A DNA stretch of 64,000 nucleotides from an uncultured Blautia sp. (GCA_900553515.1 USDN01000004.1:25090-89089), one strand, 5' to 3'. Numbered from the stretch's first letter, positions 1-9,538 are shown. The notes: a model not told the origin generated them from the sequence alone. Made by a program: numbers and translations.

Positions 1-870
1 AGTATGAATTCTGCCCTAAACGGTTCGAAACTACATAAAGAATGGTATCTGGACTGTCTAAAGGAATATGTCCTCTGGTCTGCCCAGCAGGCTCTTGCTC
101 TGTATGGCTCTGTGCCAAAATTCGTTCAGTTCCATATGATGTATGATCTGCAGAGCCGATTCCGTATGGAAGAATTCCCGGAACATGTCCTGACTCCGTC
201 AGAAAAAGAAAGGTATATGGCACTCCTCAAGGAATGTCTGTCTTACATCAGCGATCCGGTCATTCTGGAACAAAAAAATCTTTCGAAAGAACAAAAGGAT
301 CTTGTCATCCGCACAAAATACGGCTCTGCTTCCGGAAAGCTTGAATATAAAGATGAAGATTATCATTACAGATATGGTGAGACCATCACTGCTCCCATGT
401 CCTCTTATGTAGTAAAGCTTCAACAGCTTATTCCCCAGGATAATGGTCTTCTGCTTTGTGGCTCCGCAAAAGCAGGATCACATTTCCCGAAACCCGAGCA
501 GTTTTTTGTACGTTTAACTACAAAAAAACAAACAATGGATTTCCCCTGCAGTTTTCATCAGGACGCTGATCATATATTCCGATATCACGGCAGTATTCTG
601 GCTTGTTTTTACAATTTTCAGGTGTTGATCCCTTATGAGGTTCTGAAAAAAAATTCTTCATTGGAAATCTGTATGACCTGTAATTCACATACAATCAAAT
701 TCCGCAGCCTTGCAGCAGAAGCTTCCTTCCCTGTACCTCCAAAGGCTCAGAAAAAAAGCTGGCATTGTCATTCTCTGTTTTTTTCCAGAACCCGGGAAGA
801 AATTTTGATTGAATCAGGAAATCTGGTAAAGCGCTGCCTGATTTCTTTTAAATCTCATTTTGGCAGATAA
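1..870 (+). CDS. C-terminal part of a glycosyltransferase / glycerophosphotransferase-type surface polysaccharide protein (5' partial)
   Basis: The reading frame is already open at base 1, so the gene very probably starts outside the window and only about 289 codons are seen. The visible part resembles the region after the catalytic domain of large clostridial family 2 glycosyltransferases or CDP-glycerol-type wall enzymes: a helical stretch with WYLDCLKEYVLW and a DLQSRF segment, then an extended, probably beta-rich end with no membrane segment. That resemblance is from memory of the family and is not decisive. No catalytic motif is visible in this fragment. The gene converges on a secreted protease gene, and a hairpin terminator separates them. 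The acyltransferases further downstream would fit a surface-polysaccharide neighbourhood. Coding potential is sure; function is tentative. Confidence 0.5.
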   Translation, partial: SMNSALNGSKLHKEWYLDCLKEYVLWSAQQALALYGSVPKFVQFHMMYDLQSRFRMEEFPEHVLTPSEKERYMALLKECLSYISDPVILEQKNLSKEQKDLVIRTKYGSASGKLEYKDEDYHYRYGETITAPMSSYVVKLQQLIPQDNGLLLCGSAKAGSHFPKPEQFFVRLTTKKQTMDFPCSFHQDADHIFRYHGSILACFYNFQVLIPYEVLKKNSSLEICMTCNSHTIKFRSLAAEASFPVPPKAQKKSWHCHSLFFSRTREEILIESGNLVKRCLISFKSHFGR

Positions 871-873
871 AAA

Positions 874-907
874 ATCCCCGGCCTTTCATTCCGAAAGAAC
901 CGGGGAT
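874..907. terminator. Bidirectional rho-independent terminator
   Basis: The arms ATCCCCGG and CCGGGGAT enclose an 18-base loop. A T run follows on the minus strand (TTTTTTATC) and a shorter one on the plus strand, so the hairpin can end both convergent genes. Confidence 0.85.
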
Positions 908-912
908 AATTT

Positions 913-2277
913 TTATCTCTGGAACAGTTTGAATCCGCTGTTGCTTGGATAGCACTGTACATGCTGTCTTGTTCCGCACTGTTTCTTTGTATAATTATGA
1001 CACTCTTTCAGCGTAAGCTTCTTGTCTTTATTGCTGTCTGCAGGAGCCTTGGAAAGTCTGGATCCGCCATAAGTAAATCCTACTCCCTTTACAAGTGCAG
1101 AACTGAAAAGACTGCTGGACTGGCTTGCCCATGAAAGCTCATTCTGAGAACATGCAGTCAGAACCTTAAATTTGCTGTTGGACATCGGACCAGCTTTTGC
1201 CACTTCTGATTCTGCACTGTTAAATGCTGCGATCACGCTGCTGTTAAACAGTTCTGCTCCGTCTTTTACCGCCTTTGCACCCAGAGCCTTATCGATCACT
1301 CTGCCGCTGTAGCAGCTGTCAAGCATAACCACGATGTTTCCAGGCACTTGTTTTAACCAGGATGCCAGTCTGTATGGTGAAATAGAACCATAATCAGTTG
1401 TAACCAATGATCCGTCGCTTGCACCATGTCCTGTATAATAGAAGAAGGATACGTCATTGCTGTCTGCTGATGCAAAAGTTCGGCTGATCTGGCTGCGTAC
1501 ACTGTATTCAGAAGCATCAATCAATGTATTGACTGTACTGTAGCCTGTTTTTTTCAGCATATCCCTCATTGCTCTTGCATCTTTTCCACATGCCCACAGG
1601 TCACTTGAATAGCCCGGGTAATCTGCTTCTCCGATAACAACTGCCCGATATACTACAGGATTAGTTACACGAAGAAGTCTTCCATATCCATTAAAGGTAT
1701 ATCTGTTGCCATTCATGGTTCTGGTACCGGTCGCTGCCCTTCCTAAAGAGTCAAAATAATATTTCTGTCCGCCAATAGTCGTCCAGCCGATAAACGCATA
1801 ACCATATTTTGTATGGAAGTAATATCTGTATTTGCCAATCTTCTGGAAACCTGTATGGATTCTTCCGTAATCGTTCAGGTAATATCTTTTTCCGTTCAGT
1901 TTAAGCCATCCTTTTACTGCATGGCCATATTTGTCAAAATAGCAACGTTTTCCGCCAATGGTATTCCATCCGGTTACCGGTCTTCCATAGCTGTTCAGAT
2001 AATAACGATATCCGTTATATTTGATCCATCCTTTTACTGCACGTCCATATTTGTCAAAATAACAGCTGACGCCATTGATCTGATGCCATCCGCCTTTTAC
2101 CGGTTTTCCATTGCGGTAATAGTAGCGATGCCCGCCCTGAGTCACCCAGCCATTCCAGACTTTTGATTCTGTACGATTGTCTTGTTCCGCATGAACTGTT
2201 TTAGGTGATACTGCCGGAAGCATCATAAGAGCCATAAAAAGAACTGCAAGCATCACCCAGCTTCTTTTCTTATTCAT
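913..2277 (-). CDS. Secreted caspase-fold (C14-type) cysteine protease with N-terminal cell-wall-binding repeats
   Basis: The 454-residue protein starts with a signal peptide (hydrophobic residues 8-22, likely cleavage after VHA at 28-30). Residues about 42-203 hold eight tandem units of about 20 residues of the CW_binding_1 (choline/glucan-binding) type, each with a GW start and a YYF/YYL core. From about residue 208 a caspase-like domain follows: the histidine motif YYTGHGASDG (His284) and the cysteine motif MLDSCYSG (Cys322) are the expected catalytic dyad. The domain order suggests a protease held on the cell surface or wall polymer. The start is supported by AAGGAGG eight bases upstream of ATG. 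The gene stands alone between a terminator and two acyltransferase genes. Substrate unknown. Bacterial C14 enzymes usually cut after Arg/Lys, but that is family knowledge, not seen here. Confidence 0.88.
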   Translation of the reverse strand: MNKKRSWVMLAVLFMALMMLPAVSPKTVHAEQDNRTESKVWNGWVTQGGHRYYYRNGKPVKGGWHQINGVSCYFDKYGRAVKGWIKYNGYRYYLNSYGRPVTGWNTIGGKRCYFDKYGHAVKGWLKLNGKRYYLNDYGRIHTGFQKIGKYRYYFHTKYGYAFIGWTTIGGQKYYFDSLGRAATGTRTMNGNRYTFNGYGRLLRVTNPVVYRAVVIGEADYPGYSSDLWACGKDARAMRDMLKKTGYSTVNTLIDASEYSVRSQISRTFASADSNDVSFFYYTGHGASDGSLVTTDYGSISPYRLASWLKQVPGNIVVMLDSCYSGRVIDKALGAKAVKDGAELFNSSVIAAFNSAESEVAKAGPMSNSKFKVLTACSQNELSWASQSSSLFSSALVKGVGFTYGGSRLSKAPADSNKDKKLTLKECHNYTKKQCGTRQHVQCYPSNSGFKLFQR

Positions 2278-2366
2278 AATTACCCTCCTTATCTATGTAG
2301 TTTTTATGTATTATATCAGAAAATTATATAAAAATAAAGGGGATTTTGTCATTTTGATTGTATAAC

Positions 2367-3437
2367 TTATATAGTTTTTCTTTTTTTACATAACTCTACA
2401 ACCCTATATATAACAAAAGTAACCAGAAAACAGCCTGCCAGGATCAAAAGGGGACGACTGTAACGATACAATCCTGTTTTTATCAGAATCCTGCTTCCGT
2501 TTCCTCCTGGTATCCTGATCTTATTTGCCGCGAGATCAATGATCCTGCCTATCATAATGTGGAAAATATAAACATAAAGGGACAGTTTCTGTCCAATAAA
2601 TTCCAGCAGCGGATTTCCCATCTGAGGCCGGGTCACAGACAGAATACACAGACTTCCCAGCACCAGGTATGTTCCCATATAGAACTGCGCCACTCCAATA
2701 TGGATTCTTTCCCATAAGGCAATACCAATTCCTAAGATAATCACCACATAAAAATAAACAAGCGGTATTTTGGAAAAGGTCTTTTTGATCTTTTCCACAT
2801 TCAATTTGGCCAGCATACCAAAAAGGAAAAACGGAAGTGCGCGGAACAGATAGCAGTTAAACAGATACGCTCTGTTTCCTGTATCAAACAAAGGAATAGA
2901 ACTTGGAATAGGCAAAATATATTTTAACTCTCCAAAAGCGATAAAACCTATCCATAAAAACACTGCCACGATCGTGATCCACGAAGAAACTTTCTTTTTA
3001 TCAAACAAAAGCACAGTCAGATAACAGTACAGCAGTGCTCCCAAAAACCATAAATGCGAATACACAAACGGATCATTTGTCAGGAAAAATTTCGCAATCT
3101 TATCTTTTGTAAGCAGTGAAGCTGTATATTCCGCAATGTTCCAATCCGGATCCAGCATCTGATTCCAAATCACACAAAAAACAGCATAAACCAGTGCAGC
3201 AATCACAACCAGACGTAAAATATGACGGATCTTTCGCCATGTATTGGATCTTATCAGCCTGTTACTGCTGTCCGTACAAAAAAAACCTGATACAAAGAAA
3301 AAATAAGGAACAGCAAAGCTACATAAAGGTCTTATTATAAGTCCCAATGGATCAGGAAAGCCAAAGTGGAGCAGCACAACAGCCATGCATGCCAAACCTT
3401 TTACCGTATCCATCAGTCTGTAACGAACTTTTCCCAT
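2367..3437 (-). CDS. Acyltransferase 3 family membrane protein (OafA/YrhL-like), copy A
   Basis: The 356-residue protein is very hydrophobic with about ten membrane segments. The family-typical start is visible: MDTVKGLACMAVVLLHFG, with the conserved histidine of the first helix, then PYFFFVSGFF. Members move acetyl or other acyl groups across the membrane onto cell-surface polysaccharides, peptidoglycan or lipids. It is the last of three minus-strand genes (GNAT, acyltransferase B, acyltransferase A) with gaps of 26 bases or overlap, so one operon is likely. It ends about 90 bases upstream of the protease gene. Substrate cannot be inferred from sequence. The two copies are clearly different proteins, not a recent duplication. 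Confidence 0.85.
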   Translation of the reverse strand: MGKVRYRLMDTVKGLACMAVVLLHFGFPDPLGLIIRPLCSFAVPYFFFVSGFFCTDSSNRLIRSNTWRKIRHILRLVVIAALVYAVFCVIWNQMLDPDWNIAEYTASLLTKDKIAKFFLTNDPFVYSHLWFLGALLYCYLTVLLFDKKKVSSWITIVAVFLWIGFIAFGELKYILPIPSSIPLFDTGNRAYLFNCYLFRALPFFLFGMLAKLNVEKIKKTFSKIPLVYFYVVIILGIGIALWERIHIGVAQFYMGTYLVLGSLCILSVTRPQMGNPLLEFIGQKLSLYVYIFHIMIGRIIDLAANKIRIPGGNGSRILIKTGLYRYSRPLLILAGCFLVTFVIYRVVELCKKRKTI

Positions 3438-3463
3438 GATAAATATATTCCCTTCTCCTGTTT

Positions 3464-4561
3464 TTATTCTATTAATAAAATCTTTTTCCCCAGTTTCGAT
3501 GCAGGCTTTTCAACCAGATGCCAGATCACTGCACCTACTGCTGCAGCAAATACCACAGAGACGGTCAGAGACACTCCTGCATGCCTCTTTAAAAAACCTG
3601 TATTTTTCCAGAAAGTCTTTTCCAGGATATAAAAAGAAATTTCCTGCATCACATAAATAGAGTAAGCATATTTCCCCAACCTGCATACAGACAGTTTGCT
3701 GATCAATCTGGAAAACAGTCCTTTTTCTGTCAGCATACAAAAAAAGAAAACAGAAAACAAGACTACTACCATAAACTGATTCTTTCCGACCTTTTTTCCA
3801 GCAAAAAAATCCAGCATCAAAAGGCAAAAGCTACCAGTTTCTATAAAGGTGATCAAAACTGTGACCACACTGGCATTCAGACGTTGTACATATAATACTG
3901 CCCATCTTTCTTTTACTGCATCGTAAAGATTACCCAGCAGATATCCCAGACCTACGCCTGCCGCTGCCCTTGCCATAGCAAGACTGAATACACCAAAGAC
4001 CACTTTTCGCGCAAATCCTCCATCTGTGTACATAATATTCAGCACATAACCAAAATAAACGATCAGACAGATTATTAATTTCATCCCTGCTGAATTTTTC
4101 ATAGCCTTATACATCAGAAAATAAAATAACTCTGCAAAGAAAAACGCAGATACATACCAGTTAAGACCTGTCCAGGCAGTAGTCAGCCCTGTAGACTGCA
4201 GAAAAAAAAGATTCAGAAAGCCTTCCTGCAAAGGAACATCCAGAAAGAACACAGAAAGAATGGTCGATACTGCAAATACCGGCCAAAGACGAATGAGCTT
4301 TTTCAGCACAAAATCCAGCGTTTTCTGTGCGGAATGCAGCGTAACAGATCTATACAGAAAATATCCCGACATGATAAAAAAACATTCTACTATATATTTC
4401 GCATATTTTGACTGCTGTGCAAGTTCCTGATAGACTGCAGTTTCCTCGGTAAACGGGATCATAAATGAATGGAGAAGATGGAAATATACGATACTTACGG
4501 CAAAAAAAATACGGATAAATTCTATATTTTGCAGTTTTGGTCTGTTCCTCATCTCTCCCAT
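3464..4561 (-). CDS. Acyltransferase 3 family membrane protein, copy B
   Basis: A 365-residue polytopic membrane protein. The N-terminus EFIRIFFAVSIVYFHLLH carries the Arg-to-His spacing of the acyltransferase 3 family, followed by FFIMSGYFLYRS. About ten hydrophobic helices are spread over the full length, and a short basic cytoplasmic tail follows. Expected role: O-acylation of an exported or surface glycan. Its start overlaps the end of the upstream GNAT gene by 13 bases, which suggests translational coupling, and the copy A gene follows after 26 bases. Confidence 0.85.
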   Translation of the reverse strand: MGEMRNRPKLQNIEFIRIFFAVSIVYFHLLHSFMIPFTEETAVYQELAQQSKYAKYIVECFFIMSGYFLYRSVTLHSAQKTLDFVLKKLIRLWPVFAVSTILSVFFLDVPLQEGFLNLFFLQSTGLTTAWTGLNWYVSAFFFAELFYFLMYKAMKNSAGMKLIICLIVYFGYVLNIMYTDGGFARKVVFGVFSLAMARAAAGVGLGYLLGNLYDAVKERWAVLYVQRLNASVVTVLITFIETGSFCLLMLDFFAGKKVGKNQFMVVVLFSVFFFCMLTEKGLFSRLISKLSVCRLGKYAYSIYVMQEISFYILEKTFWKNTGFLKRHAGVSLTVSVVFAAAVGAVIWHLVEKPASKLGKKILLIE

Positions 4562-5139
4562 TGATGAAATCTTCCTCTCACTTCTTCAAATGTCCTGGGT
4601 TCTGCCGGATCGTCTATATGATCGCCAATATGCTTTTCCATCCAGACCATATTGTACCAGCGTCCAAATTTATATGCGCATTTATGAAATTCTGCTGCCT
4701 TTTTATATCCCATATGGAAATGAAATCTGACACTGTCCTTTGTCAGATATTCGTCTTCCACTTCCGGATAGGCTATACATGCATTGACACTAAGAATATT
4801 CTGCTCCTTCAGCACTTTTTCCAAAGCCTCATAAAGCAGTTTTCCTGTTCCCAGGTTCTTTTTATCTTTTTTCACATAAATGGAGGTTTCCACAGACCAG
4901 GCATAGGCTGCTCGAGGATGAAGAGGACCTGCATATACGTACCCTATGATCTCTCCATCTCTTACCGCCGCCAGATAAGGAAATTTTTCCATCGTATGGC
5001 GGATCCTTGCTTTGAATTCTTCTACAGAGGGAACTGTATATTCAAAAGTCACTGCTGTATCCCTGATATAAGGAGCATAAATATCCAGAAGCTCTTCTGC
5101 ATCCTCCGGCGATACGATTCTGATCATTGTCTCGCTCAT
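4549..5139 (-). CDS. GNAT family N-acetyltransferase (phosphinothricin acetyltransferase-like)
   Basis: The 196-residue protein matches the Pat/YncA type of GNAT enzymes: an early IRIVSPEDAEELLDIYAPYI, then TFEYTVPSVEEF, the membrane-free core with AYAWSVETSIYV, and an acetyl-CoA loop (KKNLGTGKLLYEAL) in motif A position. Such enzymes acetylate small amines or amino-acid analogues in the cytoplasm. The C-terminal 30 residues are polar and run past the usual end of the domain. GATGAGGTGATTGG precedes the ATG. It is first of three minus-strand genes and overlaps the next by 13 bases. The association with two membrane acyltransferases could be functional or only positional. Confidence 0.85.
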   Translation of the reverse strand: MSETMIRIVSPEDAEELLDIYAPYIRDTAVTFEYTVPSVEEFKARIRHTMEKFPYLAAVRDGEIIGYVYAGPLHPRAAYAWSVETSIYVKKDKKNLGTGKLLYEALEKVLKEQNILSVNACIAYPEVEDEYLTKDSVRFHFHMGYKKAAEFHKCAYKFGRWYNMVWMEKHIGDHIDDPAEPRTFEEVRGRFHQWER

Positions 5140-5252
5140 CCAATCACCTCATCATTAGTTTTATTCTGAATACCTCCATATTTTATCAAATGTACCGCCA
5201 GATGGCAATACAGCTGCTTTCCATTTTGACCACATCAAATGCTCATATCTGT

Positions 5253-6116
5253 CTATAATACTGCTATCAGCAATGTTCCAAATACAATGCCTGTCAGCCC
5301 ACACACAGATTTTTTGGACAGTTTCTCGTGAAATACCAGCCATGAAAAGAAGATTGTGACCAAAATACTTAGCTTGTCGATCGGAACCACAACGCTGGCA
5401 GGCCCATCCTGAAGTGCTCTGTAATAACACAGCCAGGAGGCTCCTGTTGCAAAACCAGACAATATAATAAACCTCAGTTCTCTTCTGTCAGTTGTCCTGA
5501 TCTGATTGGATTTTCCGGTAATAAATACCATAAGCCATGCCATCAGCAGCACAACTGTAGTACGGATAGCTGTACCCAGATTGGAGTCCACATCCTGGAT
5601 TCCAATTTTTCCCAGAATAGCTGTAAGGCTGGCAAAAACCGCAGAAAGAACTGCATAGATCAGCCAGTCTTTCTGTTCCTTTTGATTTCTTTCTGTAGCT
5701 TTTCTGTCAATCATCAAAAGTGTACCGCCACCGATCAGAATAACAGCTGCTATTTTTCCCGCATTAATGCCTTCTCCCAGAAAAATCAGCGCAAGCAAAA
5801 TAGTCAGAACTGTGCTGGATTTGTCAATTGGCACAACTTTATTGATATCTCCTTTCTGCAGGGCATGAAAATAGCAGATCCAGGAAGCCCCCGTTGCAAG
5901 TCCAGACAAAATTAGAAACAATAACGTTTTTCCACTAAGCCTGGTAATCCCTTCTCCGCTTCCGGTAATCAGAACCATCAGCCACGAAAATACCAGAACC
6001 ACAACTGTTCGAATCACAGTTGCCACATCCGAATCCGTTTTTTTAATTCCACATTTTGCAAGAACTGCGGTAATACCTGAAAAAAAGGAAGAACCCACTG
6101 CATATAATATCCACAT
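5253..6116 (-). CDS. EamA-family (DMT superfamily) transporter
   Basis: The 287-residue protein is made of two homologous halves of five membrane segments each. The duplication is easy to see: TDSDVATVIRTVVVLVFSWLMV in the first half matches VDSNLGTAIRTTVVLLMAWLMV in the second, and GLATGASWICYFHALQKG matches GFATGASWLCYYRALQDG. EamA proteins export or import metabolites; the substrate is unknown. The ATG follows GGAGGGATAGAAA. A gap of 113 bases separates it from the GNAT gene, so it may be a separate unit. Confidence 0.88.
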   Translation of the reverse strand: MWILYAVGSSFFSGITAVLAKCGIKKTDSDVATVIRTVVVLVFSWLMVLITGSGEGITRLSGKTLLFLILSGLATGASWICYFHALQKGDINKVVPIDKSSTVLTILLALIFLGEGINAGKIAAVILIGGGTLLMIDRKATERNQKEQKDWLIYAVLSAVFASLTAILGKIGIQDVDSNLGTAIRTTVVLLMAWLMVFITGKSNQIRTTDRRELRFIILSGFATGASWLCYYRALQDGPASVVVPIDKLSILVTIFFSWLVFHEKLSKKSVCGLTGIVFGTLLIAVL

Positions 6117-6476
6117 TTTCTATCCCTCCACGGTCAAACCCGACGTATGATAAAAAGTTTATATCAGATCATATCTTCAATCTTGTAAAGTATCAATTTG
6201 ATTATACTTTGTATTCTGAAAAATATCCAGTATGACCACATAATTTATGTATTATTTCCCGACAACATTGTCTATCCATGTTTGTTTCAATCGTGTACAC
6301 GCCAAAAGAACTTGTTTCTCATTTTTATTTTATATGCTATACTTAAAAAGGCATAAATTTCCTGCTTGTATCAATATTTTTACACACTCATATAATTTAT
6401 GGATTTTATAAATCCAGTACAAAGAATATTATTTCTTCTGTACTGCTAAAATCATATGTATAAGGAGGTTCGACTT
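6117..6476. other. AT-rich intergenic region with divergent promoters
   Basis: No open frame or RNA structure is convincing in these 360 bases between two divergent genes. TATAAT at 6389-6394 and TATACT at 6337-6342 are possible -10 elements for the aldo/keto reductase, but neither has a good -35 at 17 bases. The strong ribosome binding site AAGGAGG at 6462-6468 fixes the start at 6477. Confidence 0.4.
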
Positions 6477-7604
6477 ATGGAATATCGTAAATTTGAAAAA
6501 CTTGGGATTTCTCCTTCACTTCTGGGATTTGGCTGTATGCGTTTCCCTTTGAACAAAGATGGCTCTATCTGTGAACCAGAAGCAGAAAAAATGCTTGACA
6601 CTGCCATTGCTGCCGGGGTGACATACATAGATACCGCCTATCCTTACCACAATGGTGACAGTGAACCATTTCTCGGTCGTGTACTGAAAAAATATAATCG
6701 GGAAGATTTCTTTCTGGCTACCAAGCTTCCTGTCTGGAATGTAAAAACCCTGGATGACGCAAAACGGTTATTTCAGGAACAGCTCGATCGCCTTCAGGTA
6801 GACTATGTGGACTTTTATCTTCTCCACTGTTTAGATAAAGAAAGATGGCAGACAGTTCTGGAACTTGGGCTGATTCCTTATTTTGAAGAACTGAAAGCAC
6901 AGGGAAAGATCCGCTATTTTGGCTTCTCTTTCCACGATGAGTACGAGGTATTTGAAACCATTGCCACCTACCGTTCCTGGGATTTTTGCCAGATCCAGTA
7001 TAATTATGTAGACACAGACATCCAAGCAGGTGACAGAGGCTATGCGCTTACAGAAAAGCTTGGTATCCCTCTGGTCATTATGGAGCCTGTGAAAGGTGGT
7101 TCTCTGGCACAGCTTCCAGAAGATGTTACTGTACCTTTTACTAAAGCCCGCCCCAACAGCAGCATTTCCTCCTGGGCTCTTCGCTGGGTAGCCAGCAAAT
7201 CAAATGTAAAGGTCGTTTTAAGCGGCATGTCCACTATGGAACAGGTAGAAGACAATCTTCATACATTCGAAAGCTTTGAACCACTCACAGAAGAAGAAAC
7301 TACTATAGTCTCCCAGGTAGCAGACAACATAAAAAAACGTACCAAAAACGGATGCACCGGATGTGCTTACTGCATGCCCTGTCCGTTTGGGGTAGATATT
7401 CCCAAAAACTTCCGTATCTGGAATGATTTTTCCATGTATGGAAACGAAGAAAAAACAAGACAGGCATTTTTCCAGGATATGGATCCATCTTCCAGAGGCG
7501 ATCAGTGCCAGAAATGCGGAAAATGCGAGACTGTGTGTCCCCAGTCTATTTCAATCCGGAATGATCTGGAAAACGCGATAAAAGAATTAAATACTTTAAA
7601 ATAA
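6477..7604 (+). CDS. Aldo/keto reductase with C-terminal 4Fe-4S ferredoxin domain
   Basis: The protein has 375 residues from the ATG at 6477, chosen because TAAGGAGGTTCGACTT lies directly upstream; an in-frame ATG at 6456 would place this site inside the gene. The first 270 residues are an aldo/keto reductase barrel with the tetrad Asp-Tyr (DTAYPYHNG), Lys (ATKLPVW) and His (LLHCL). The C-terminal 90 residues carry two cysteine clusters, CTGCAYCMPCPFGVDIP and CQKCGKCETVCPQSI, typical of ferredoxin-type clusters. This two-domain form is common in anaerobes. It probably reduces a carbonyl compound, with electrons passing through the clusters. Physiological substrate unknown. Confidence 0.9.
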   Translation: MEYRKFEKLGISPSLLGFGCMRFPLNKDGSICEPEAEKMLDTAIAAGVTYIDTAYPYHNGDSEPFLGRVLKKYNREDFFLATKLPVWNVKTLDDAKRLFQEQLDRLQVDYVDFYLLHCLDKERWQTVLELGLIPYFEELKAQGKIRYFGFSFHDEYEVFETIATYRSWDFCQIQYNYVDTDIQAGDRGYALTEKLGIPLVIMEPVKGGSLAQLPEDVTVPFTKARPNSSISSWALRWVASKSNVKVVLSGMSTMEQVEDNLHTFESFEPLTEEETTIVSQVADNIKKRTKNGCTGCAYCMPCPFGVDIPKNFRIWNDFSMYGNEEKTRQAFFQDMDPSSRGDQCQKCGKCETVCPQSISIRNDLENAIKELNTLK

Positions 7605-7636
7605 ATACTGCCCCTGCTCCTGCATTTCCAACTGCA

Positions 7637-7867
7637 TCAGATTTCTGATTTCCCCATGATATACGGATCAGACTGAAAATACAATGGATAACAGGAGCAG
7701 GACTTATGCAGATTTATTTTAAAACATGAACCTTCTCTATTATAAAAAATTCCTGTCTTTTTCTCAATTTCCACAGGCTCCTTCCCCGAAAGCCATTCCT
7801 TTGCCACTTTTAACATTTCCTTAAATGCACGGTTTTCCTGAATCATTCTCTCACATTCCTTCATCAT
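7637..7867 (-). CDS. Small hypothetical protein (uncertain)
   Basis: A 76-codon frame with a charged, helical first half (ENRAFKEMLKVAKEWLSGKE) and a cysteine-containing end. The composition looks coding in the first 45 codons, but no good ribosome binding site lies at the normal distance (GAGAGGA is about 20 bases upstream). I recognise no family. It could be a decayed gene fragment, since the next 230 bases toward the symporter gene also look non-coding. Confidence 0.3.
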   Translation of the reverse strand: MMKECERMIQENRAFKEMLKVAKEWLSGKEPVEIEKKTGIFYNREGSCFKINLHKSCSCYPLYFQSDPYIMGKSEI

Positions 7868-8103
7868 TTATATAATCATTATTTCATATCCTCTCGACAT
7901 TTTCAACTTCTTCCTTTTCACTCCAGTGCATCAGAAAATGAAAACAGTATCAAAGCCAGAAGGATCTGATTGGTGTATCCGGATAATGCATTGGAAATAG
8001 TATAAAGCTTTCGGGATCCGTATAGATTTTAGTTTAGGCTTTGCTGATTTGCTTAATCACAAACTTTTGTAATTGTTATTTTCTTTCTACTGTTTCCTTA
8101 AAT

Positions 8104-9474
8104 TCAATTTTTCATTTCTTTCCTCACGTGTATTTCTTTCACAATTTTATTATATGTTTTCTTATTCAGACGATAAAAATACAAAACTACGGCCGTTACA
8201 ATCCAAAGTATTCCTGGAACAGTCGTAAATGAATGCTTGATAACAGCTAATACCGCCGGATTCTGCTGCTGATTTGCGACATATCCAAACATTCCCAGAA
8301 CTCCTGCCAGAACAGAAGTTCCAATAGCCATACCTATTTTATTACCTAATGATATGAACGCATACTGAAATCCATCATTTCTGAGTCCTGTCTTCCATTC
8401 ACCATATTCCACGCAATCCGGAATAATCGCATAAATTGCAGTATTAAATCCAGAGAAGAAAAATTGTGACAGGCAGGAAAATATATAAAATGGAACGGGG
8501 GATTCTCTAACTGTAAAGAAATACATACAAAACATGCTGATTCCAGTTAACAGTGCAAAAATAGATGCTGATCGTCCTTTATTGTTGGTAAGCCGAAATA
8601 CAATAGGAAAGCAGGCTGCACCAATAATAGACGGAATAATGATAAACATGGAATATGTACTGAATAACGCTTTATTTCCTTCTACATATGTAAAATAATA
8701 CAATGCATCTGCATTTCTTCCATAAAGAGTCAATCCAAATAAAAATTGTCCTGCAACTGCAATCATATATGGACGGTTTTTTACGACTGCTTCTAACTGT
8801 ACCTTCAGAGAAATTTTCTCTTTTTCCGGCACTTCCACTACTTCTTTTGTTTTGGCAAAACAGAAAATATGACACGCAGCAAAAATACATCCATACAAAG
8901 CAGCAATCAATAAATATCCTCTCTTATCATTTCCATTACCAAGTCTCTCAATAAGCGGAACTGTCACAATATTGATAATACCAATTGCAATCATCGCACT
9001 AACGGAACGGAATGTATTTATTTTAGCTCTCTCTTCTATATTTTGTGTCATCGCCCCACATAATGTTCCGTATGGAATATTCACACAGGTATAACCTAAT
9101 ACAAGAATACAATACGTAATTGTCATGTAAACAATCTTAGATGTAGATGACCAGTCCGGATGAGCCCAAAATGTCATGAGCAATACAATAGCCGTCAACG
9201 GTGCCGCGATTAACAACCAGGGTCTGTACCTTCCCCATCTGGTATGCGTCTTATCACTTAATCCGCCAACGATGGGGTCATTGATAGCATCCCAAAATCT
9301 TGAGAAAAGCATCAGTCCTGCAACTGCTCCCATACTAATCCCAAAAACATCTGTATAGAAAATCATTAGAAAATTTCCTACAAACATCCAGCTAAAATTA
9401 CACCCAACATCTCCCATTCCATATGCAATCTTACTTATCAATGGCACTTTTACATTTGTATCTTTCTGGTTCAT
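8104..9474 (-). CDS. GPH-family sugar:cation symporter (MelB-like)
   Basis: With the ATG at 9474 (AAGGGGGATTACA upstream) the protein has 456 residues; a longer frame to 9504 lacks a ribosome binding site. About twelve membrane segments are present. Family signatures near the N-terminus: KIAYGMGDVGCNFSW, then SRFWDAINDPIVGGLSDKTHTRWGRYRPWLL, including the conserved aspartate pair of MelB-type cation and sugar binding. These proteins bring in glycosides, pentosides, hexuronides or related compounds with Na+ or H+. It lies 64 bases after a polyol-type dehydrogenase gene on the same strand and close to a ROK repressor, so it probably imports the substrate of that dehydrogenase or a glycoside of it. 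Confidence 0.92.
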   Translation of the reverse strand: MNQKDTNVKVPLISKIAYGMGDVGCNFSWMFVGNFLMIFYTDVFGISMGAVAGLMLFSRFWDAINDPIVGGLSDKTHTRWGRYRPWLLIAAPLTAIVLLMTFWAHPDWSSTSKIVYMTITYCILVLGYTCVNIPYGTLCGAMTQNIEERAKINTFRSVSAMIAIGIINIVTVPLIERLGNGNDKRGYLLIAALYGCIFAACHIFCFAKTKEVVEVPEKEKISLKVQLEAVVKNRPYMIAVAGQFLFGLTLYGRNADALYYFTYVEGNKALFSTYSMFIIIPSIIGAACFPIVFRLTNNKGRSASIFALLTGISMFCMYFFTVRESPVPFYIFSCLSQFFFSGFNTAIYAIIPDCVEYGEWKTGLRNDGFQYAFISLGNKIGMAIGTSVLAGVLGMFGYVANQQQNPAVLAVIKHSFTTVPGILWIVTAVVLYFYRLNKKTYNKIVKEIHVRKEMKN

Positions 9475-9538
9475 TGTAATCCCCCTTATCATTATCCGCA
9501 GCATTCAGTTCCCCGGAATCTCTATTTTTCTTCTTTCT

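Noticed and set aside
6456..6476. Upstream ATG of the aldo/keto reductase frame
   Set aside because: It lies before the ribosome binding site AAGGAGG that belongs to the ATG at 6477.
7613..7701. Ten-base inverted repeat CCTGCTCCTG/CAGGAGCAGG
   Set aside because: The arms are 69 bases apart, there is no T run, and one lies in an uncertain small frame; could be chance.
7868..8103. Possible gene remnant between the small hypothetical gene and the symporter gene
   Set aside because: A short stretch translates to a protein-like end, but no family or start could be recognised, so it is not annotated.
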